DNA of 17,119 nt from Spirochaetaceae bacterium. Lineage in GTDB: Bacteria > Spirochaetota > Spirochaetia > SZUA-6 > Bin103. Under the pieces are notes generated by a model that was given only the letters and a program-made list of their open reading frames with translations, did not search any database and had not been told where the DNA came from. Shown here one piece after another: positions 13,350 through 17,119 of this stretch. The stretch's first letter is position 1, and each line of letters begins with the position of its first letter. The position numbers were made by a program, and so were the translations under genes. Location of the stretch: assembly GCA_028818385.1 (NCBI GenBank), contig JAPPNY010000236.1, positions 1 through 17,119 on the forward strand. The letters run 5' to 3'.

Positions 13350-14423
13350 ATGCTCACGATCATGGAACACGCAGTCTCGTCAGGACGCCGCGTTGGTCGC
13401 CGCAGCCCGCGGTTGCGCTCGGCCGCGCGCCGTGCGTGCGCGTGCGTGGTGCTGCTGGCGCTGGCGGCGGCCGGCGCCGCCGGGCAGAACCTGAAGTTCG
13501 CAAGCCTGGCGCCGAAGGACACGCTGTGGGACAAGGCGCTGCAGCAGATCGGCGCCGAGTGGCACCGGCTCTCCGGCGGCGACATCGAAGTGACCGTCTT
13601 CCCCGGCGGCGTGGCCGGCGACGAAACCGACATGCTGCGCAAGATGCGTACCGGCCAGTTGGACGCCGCCGCCATCTCCGCGATCGGCCTGGCCAGCGTC
13701 TATCCCGGCGTGCTGGCGCTCGGCATGCCGTTCCTGTTCGAGAACGAGGAGGAGGTGGCGCATGCCACCGAACGGCTCCGCCCCCTGATCGAGGAGGAGT
13801 TCGAGCGCCGCGGCTTCAAGATCCTGATGTGGACGGCGGCCGGCTGGGTATACTTCTTCAGCCGCGAGCCCACCCTCACCCCCTCCGACCTGCAGCGGCA
13901 GAAGCTGAACGTGCCGGACGCCGATCCGGGCGTGGTGGCGGCGTGGCAGGCCGCTGGCTTCCGGATCGCCGAGGTGCCGGCCACGGAGCTGATGCTGGGC
14001 CTGCAGACCGGGCTGGTCGACGCTGTGCTGAACACGCCGCTGATCGTCGCGCCCATGCAGTGGTTCGGCGTCGCCAAGCACATGAACGCACTGGAGATCG
14101 CCCCGTTCTACGGCGCGATGCTGATCTCCACGCGCACGTGGAGGCGGTTTCCGGAGGAGCTTCGGGCGCAGTTCGTTGCCGTCGTGCAGGAAATCGGCAC
14201 GGAGGCGACCGCGGAGGTGCTCGAAGCCGAGCGCATTGCCGTCGAGCTCATGCGCCGCTTCGGCCTGACCATCCACGAGCCCACGGCCGAGCAGGCGGCC
14301 GAGTGGCGGGTTCTGCAGCAGGGCTTCGAGCCGATGGTGGGGCCGGTCGTGGACGAGCGCGCCTTCGAGGTCGTGATCGAGGCGCTGGCCGAGTACCGCG
14401 CCGGCCGCGCCGCTTCACCGTAG
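13350..14423 (+). CDS. TRAP transporter substrate-binding protein (DctP family), lacking the usual binding Arg
   Basis: This is a 357-aa periplasmic binding protein. An Arg-rich N-terminus and a hydrophobic segment (CVVLLALAAAGAAG, 32-45) make a signal peptide or anchor; C30/C32 are not in a convincing lipobox. Family features: LKFASLAPKDTLW (48-60), PGGVAGDETDMLRKMRTGQLDAAAIS (85-110), LGMPFLFENEEE, and LMLGLQTGLVDAVLNTP (214-230). In the segment TPSDLQRQKLNVPDADPG (177-194) the usual K-I-R-V-P of carboxylate-binding TRAP proteins reads K-L-N-V-P, with Asn187 where Arg is expected. The ligand may thus not be a simple carboxylate. The start is ATG 13350 or ATG 13362; both keep the signal. The gene lies 23 nt after the permease and completes a P/QM pair. 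Confidence 0.94.
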   Translation: MLTIMEHAVSSGRRVGRRSPRLRSAARRACACVVLLALAAAGAAGQNLKFASLAPKDTLWDKALQQIGAEWHRLSGGDIEVTVFPGGVAGDETDMLRKMRTGQLDAAAISAIGLASVYPGVLALGMPFLFENEEEVAHATERLRPLIEEEFERRGFKILMWTAAGWVYFFSREPTLTPSDLQRQKLNVPDADPGVVAAWQAAGFRIAEVPATELMLGLQTGLVDAVLNTPLIVAPMQWFGVAKHMNALEIAPFYGAMLISTRTWRRFPEELRAQFVAVVQEIGTEATAEVLEAERIAVELMRRFGLTIHEPTAEQAAEWRVLQQGFEPMVGPVVDERAFEVVIEALAEYRAGRAASP

Positions 14424-14430
14424 CGCCCCA

Positions 14431-15441
14431 TCAAACTGGAGCGGGCCGCGACCGGCGGTAGGCCCGCACCGTCCGCTCGATCCCGGAGCGGTAGCCGGTC
14501 GCCGGCGCATAGCCCAGCACCGCCTGAGCGCGGGCGATGGAGAAGTGGTAGTCGTGCGCGGTCTGGGCCACCCGGTAGACGGTCAGCGGCGGCTCGCCGG
14601 CCGCGGGAACGGCGCGGTACAGGCATTCGCACATCCGCGCCGCCGGCAGCGCCACCCGCGCCGGCACTGCCCAGCGCGGCGGCCTGCGCTCCAGGAGCAG
14701 CGCCGCGTGGCAGAGCAGTTGCCGCCAGGTCACGCGTTCGCCCCCGGTCACCAGCAGTACCTCGCCGGCCGCCGCCTCGGTCTCCAGCGCCAGCTCGAAC
14801 GCGCGCGCGACGTCGGCCACGTACGCCGGGCAGGTCAGGTGGCGCCCGGCGTCGACGAAAGCCGGCAACCCGCGCTCGATCGCCCGCAGGATGCGGTAGA
14901 AGCTGGTGGTGTCGTCGGGACCGTAGACGTTGCCCAGGCGCAGGACCACGGCCTCGGGCAGGAGCGTCTGCACGCTCCGCTCGGCGGCCAGCTTGCTCTC
15001 CTGGTAGGGGTTAACCGGAGGATAGAACGGACCCCGCTCCGTGGTGTCGCGGTGCGGGCCGAAGCCGTGCACGGCCGCCGAGCTGGCGTGCACGAACCGG
15101 CGGCAGCCGGCCGCCCCGGCCGCTCGGCACAGGCGGGCCGTGAGCTCGGCGTTGTAGCGCCGGAAGTGGTCGGCCGTGCCCCAGTCGCTCACCGCCCCCG
15201 CGCAGTGCACGACGGTCGCCGCCCCCTGCAGCGCCGCGCCCGCGCCGGCATCCCCGCTCAGGTCGTGGCGCTGCAGGCGGACGCCGGCCGCGGCCAGCCG
15301 GCTCATCCGCTCTTCGGGACCGCCACGGAACCAGATGCCGCGCACGCGGCGCCCGGACGCCGCCAGGTGAATGGCGAGCGCGGAGCCGACGAACCCGGAC
15401 GCGCCGGTCACGACCGTGTCCACGGCGGGCTCACGACCCAT
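14431..15441 (-). CDS. NAD(P)-dependent epimerase/dehydratase family protein (extended SDR)
   Basis: A 336-aa extended short-chain dehydrogenase. Seen: TGASGFVG (12-19) cofactor motif, VVHCAGAVSDWG (77-88), HASSAAVHG with Ser121, and the catalytic NPYQESK with Tyr146 and Lys150. RLGNVYGPDD (about 168-177) and VADVARAFELAL are typical of sugar-nucleotide epimerases and of 3-beta-hydroxysteroid dehydrogenase-like members; the substrate cannot be fixed. Several cysteines (C206, C242, C271) are present; no signal peptide. The ATG at 15441 has no Shine-Dalgarno sequence; a TGTAGCGT motif 18 nt upstream could be a -10. The stop is 7 nt from the convergent TRAP binding-protein gene, and the start is 85 nt from the divergent dioxygenase gene, with which it may share regulation. 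Confidence 0.92.
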   Translation of the reverse strand: MGREPAVDTVVTGASGFVGSALAIHLAASGRRVRGIWFRGGPEERMSRLAAAGVRLQRHDLSGDAGAGAALQGAATVVHCAGAVSDWGTADHFRRYNAELTARLCRAAGAAGCRRFVHASSAAVHGFGPHRDTTERGPFYPPVNPYQESKLAAERSVQTLLPEAVVLRLGNVYGPDDTTSFYRILRAIERGLPAFVDAGRHLTCPAYVADVARAFELALETEAAAGEVLLVTGGERVTWRQLLCHAALLLERRPPRWAVPARVALPAARMCECLYRAVPAAGEPPLTVYRVAQTAHDYHFSIARAQAVLGYAPATGYRSGIERTVRAYRRSRPAPV

Positions 15442-15526
15442 GCCCGCAGCGTGGCGCGCACGCTACACGGGCGGCAAGCCGGACGGTCTTGACGCCGCGC
15501 GGGCTCGTCAGGCATCGAGTACCCCG

Positions 15527-16354
15527 ATGAACACCGCCAGCTCGCCGTCCGGACCGCCCGTCACCGTCACCCGGGACCAGATCGACCGCTACCACGACGA
15601 GGGATACCTGATCCTGGAACGCGCCATCGACGACGACACGCTGCAGATGCTGCGCGAGGAGTGCTCGTACTTCATGGGGTACATCGACGCGGAGATGGAC
15701 GCCGCCGGGACGGAGCGGAAGGGGATCCACCAGCGCGGCAACCGCTACTTCGTCAGCAACCGCTACCACCTGAGCCCCCGGCTGTGGCGCTTCGTGTATG
15801 GCGAGGTGATGGAGCGGGTGTGCCGGGCCGCGCTCGGAGCCGACGCCTATCTGTTCAACGAGCAGTGGGTGGTCAAGGCGGCGGACACCGGCGGCGCGTT
15901 CGCCTGGCACCAGGATTCCGGCTACGTCAAGAACCGCTACCGGCAGACCACCCACCGGCCCTACCTCTCCTGCTGGTGCACCCTGGACGACGTCGACGAG
16001 TCCAACGGAACGGTCTACGTCCTCCCCCACTCGCGCGGCGGCACCAGGGAGATGATCGCCGATCACGTCCGCGACGCGGTGGACGACGATCTGATCGGCT
16101 ACCGCGGCGACGATCCGGGGATCGCCATGACCGTCCCGGCCGGCTCGGTGGTGGCGTTCACGAGCTACAATTTCCACCGCTCCGGACCGAACACGACCGG
16201 CCGCATGCGGCGCGTCTACCTCACGCAGTACAGCGCCGAGCCGATCCTGGGAGCCGACGGCGGCCTGTGGTCGCAGGCGGTGCCGTTCCTGCGCGGCGGG
16301 GCGGTGGTGTACGACCACGCGGCCGACCGTGCGGCGCGCGCGGCGCGCGGCTGA
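15527..16354 (+). CDS. phytanoyl-CoA dioxygenase (PhyH) family Fe(II)/2-oxoglutarate oxygenase
   Basis: The product is 275 aa. The 2-His-1-carboxylate iron triad is visible: His128 and Asp130 in AWHQDSGY, and His217 in YNFHRSGPN. Arg228, eleven residues after the second histidine, fits the 2-oxoglutarate-binding arginine of PhyH and EctD. The N-terminus VTRDQIDRYHDEGYLILERAI (13-33) is the usual PhyH opening. The central CTLDDVDESNGTVYVLPHSRG (151-171) is also typical. The enzyme should hydroxylate a small molecule with O2 and 2-oxoglutarate; the substrate is unknown. I chose the ATG at 15527; the frame is open from 15371, but that part lies over the divergent epimerase gene. No Shine-Dalgarno sequence is evident. 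Convergent with the CPBP gene (12-nt gap). Confidence 0.95.
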   Translation: MNTASSPSGPPVTVTRDQIDRYHDEGYLILERAIDDDTLQMLREECSYFMGYIDAEMDAAGTERKGIHQRGNRYFVSNRYHLSPRLWRFVYGEVMERVCRAALGADAYLFNEQWVVKAADTGGAFAWHQDSGYVKNRYRQTTHRPYLSCWCTLDDVDESNGTVYVLPHSRGGTREMIADHVRDAVDDDLIGYRGDDPGIAMTVPAGSVVAFTSYNFHRSGPNTTGRMRRVYLTQYSAEPILGADGGLWSQAVPFLRGGAVVYDHAADRAARAARG

Positions 16355-16366
16355 CCGGCCCGGCGG

Positions 16367-17080
16367 TCAGCGCGCCAACAGGATCGACAGGTCCAGGGCG
16401 ATGCCGGCGGCCGCGTGGATGAAGAGCCCCGGCAGGATCGAGCCGGTGCGCACCGCCAGCAGCCCCAGGGCCAGGCCGAACGGGAAGGCGGCCGCCAGTT
16501 CCATGGGCGGGTGGCCGATGTGCAGCAGCGTGGACGCGAGCGCCTGCGGGGTGGCGGCCAGCAGCACGCCGGACGCGCCGGCGCCACGGCGCGGCACCAG
16601 CGGGAACAGCAGCGCGCCGCGGAACGTGAACTCCCACGGCAGGTAGTAGCAGCACAGGTAGGCCAGCGCGTGCGCGGCGACGCCGAGCGGCGACCGCGCC
16701 AGCTCCAGGATCTCGGGCCGCCCGAACGGGTAGAAGGCGGCGAGCTGCGGGTTCCGGCGTGACAGGAACCCGACCAGCGCGGCGGCCGCGCAGGCCAGCA
16801 GCACCGCGGCGGGGTGGATGCGCTTCGCCCTGCGCATGCCGATCTCGTGCAGGCGTCCGCCGCCCAGGCGCAGCACCGCGGCCGGCGCCAGCCCCAGCAG
16901 CACCAGCGCGGCGGCGAAACGCACGGCGTAGTCCGCGAACGGCGCCGGTTCGCCGCCCGCCAGCAACCGGGCCAGGGTCGCGGCTCCCGGCGGAGCCGCC
17001 GCCAGCGCGAACAGGGTCACCCCCACGGCGGCCGCGAGGACGACCGCGGCCGACTCCGAGCGCCGAGCCCAGCCGATCAC
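16367..17080 (-). CDS. CPBP-family intramembrane protein (Rce1/ABI type) with variant motifs
   Basis: A 237-aa protein with about six to seven hydrophobic helices. The CPBP region is recognisable: YYLPWEFTFRGALLF (145-159) at motif 1, STLLHIGH (183-190) at motif 2 and LFIHAAAGIALD (219-230) at motif 3. Compared with the canonical EExxxR, FxxxH and HxxxN motifs, the first Glu is Trp149 and the Asn is Gly226; Glu150, Arg154, His187 and His222 remain. Rce1-type proteases use the first Glu and the Asn in catalysis, so activity is doubtful, although I recall a WExxxRG subclass in bacteria. The GTG at 17080 overlaps the TGA of an upstream frame by 4 nt (GTGA), suggesting coupling to the gene that runs off the window edge. 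Confidence 0.85.
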   Translation of the reverse strand: MIGWARRSESAAVVLAAAVGVTLFALAAAPPGAATLARLLAGGEPAPFADYAVRFAAALVLLGLAPAAVLRLGGGRLHEIGMRRAKRIHPAAVLLACAAAALVGFLSRRNPQLAAFYPFGRPEILELARSPLGVAAHALAYLCCYYLPWEFTFRGALLFPLVPRRGAGASGVLLAATPQALASTLLHIGHPPMELAAAFPFGLALGLLAVRTGSILPGLFIHAAAGIALDLSILLAR

Positions 17081-17119
17081 GGCGCGGCGTCCACGGCGGC
17101 GGCCACCGCCGCCGCGACC
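17077..17119 (-). CDS. C-terminal end of an upstream gene (partial)
   Basis: The last 13 codons of a minus-strand frame (VAAAVAAAVDAAP, then TGA) reach the window edge. The TGA overlaps the GTG start of the CPBP gene by 4 nt, the usual operon junction. The alanine-rich end is too short and too low in complexity to identify a family, and it could be chance. Confidence 0.3.
   Translation of the reverse strand, partial: VAAAVAAAVDAAP

Overview
The window is a stretch of high-GC bacterial chromosome with tightly packed genes. I see no rRNA, tRNA, CRISPR array, IS element or phage gene. The glycine decarboxylase P-protein is split into gcvPA and gcvPB, in the order T-H-PA-PB. That arrangement is usual in Firmicutes, Thermotogae, Spirochaetes and archaea and unusual in Proteobacteria or Actinobacteria. 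The TRAP solute-binding protein, the fused TRAP QM permease and the MFS protein with HEAT-like repeats look most like spirochaetal proteins from memory. An uncultured high-GC spirochaete-like bacterium is therefore my best guess, with low confidence.

Layout. (1) 97-450, minus strand: a small membrane-anchored coiled-coil protein. (2) 505-4845, minus strand: a complete gcvT-gcvH-gcvPA-gcvPB operon for glycine cleavage, without the L-protein gene. (3) 4940-6097, plus strand: an orphan AAA/Orc1-Cdc6-like ATPase, divergent from gcvT and convergent with an SDR dehydrogenase of gluconate 5-dehydrogenase type (6123-6890, minus strand). (4) 6891-9019, an accessory-looking patch: a possible 22-codon leader ORF with a strong Shine-Dalgarno sequence, translationally coupled to a second membrane/coiled-coil microprotein; a secreted thermonuclease with a lamin-tail domain; a small single-pass membrane protein on the minus strand; and a DUF6941-like protein. 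The last two diverge from a repeat-rich promoter region. (5) 9069-14423, plus strand: an apparent transport operon with an MFS permease carrying a C-terminal HEAT-repeat domain, a TRAP permease with fused Q and M subunits, and a TRAP solute-binding protein that lacks the usual carboxylate-binding arginine. (6) 14431-15441, minus strand: an extended-SDR epimerase/dehydratase, divergent from a phytanoyl-CoA dioxygenase-family oxygenase (15527-16354). (7) 16367-17080, minus strand: a CPBP-family membrane protein with altered catalytic motifs, preceded by the last codons of an upstream gene.

A theme running through the window is that several first genes have no visible Shine-Dalgarno sequence but carry a TAnnnT hexamer 6-10 nt before the start codon. 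The best case is 9033-9062, with a good -35 box. This suggests that leaderless or near-leaderless transcripts are common here. The most unusual system is the MFS-HEAT / TRAP-QM / Arg-less TRAP-P cluster. The coupled leader-ORF plus microprotein arrangement is the second candidate.
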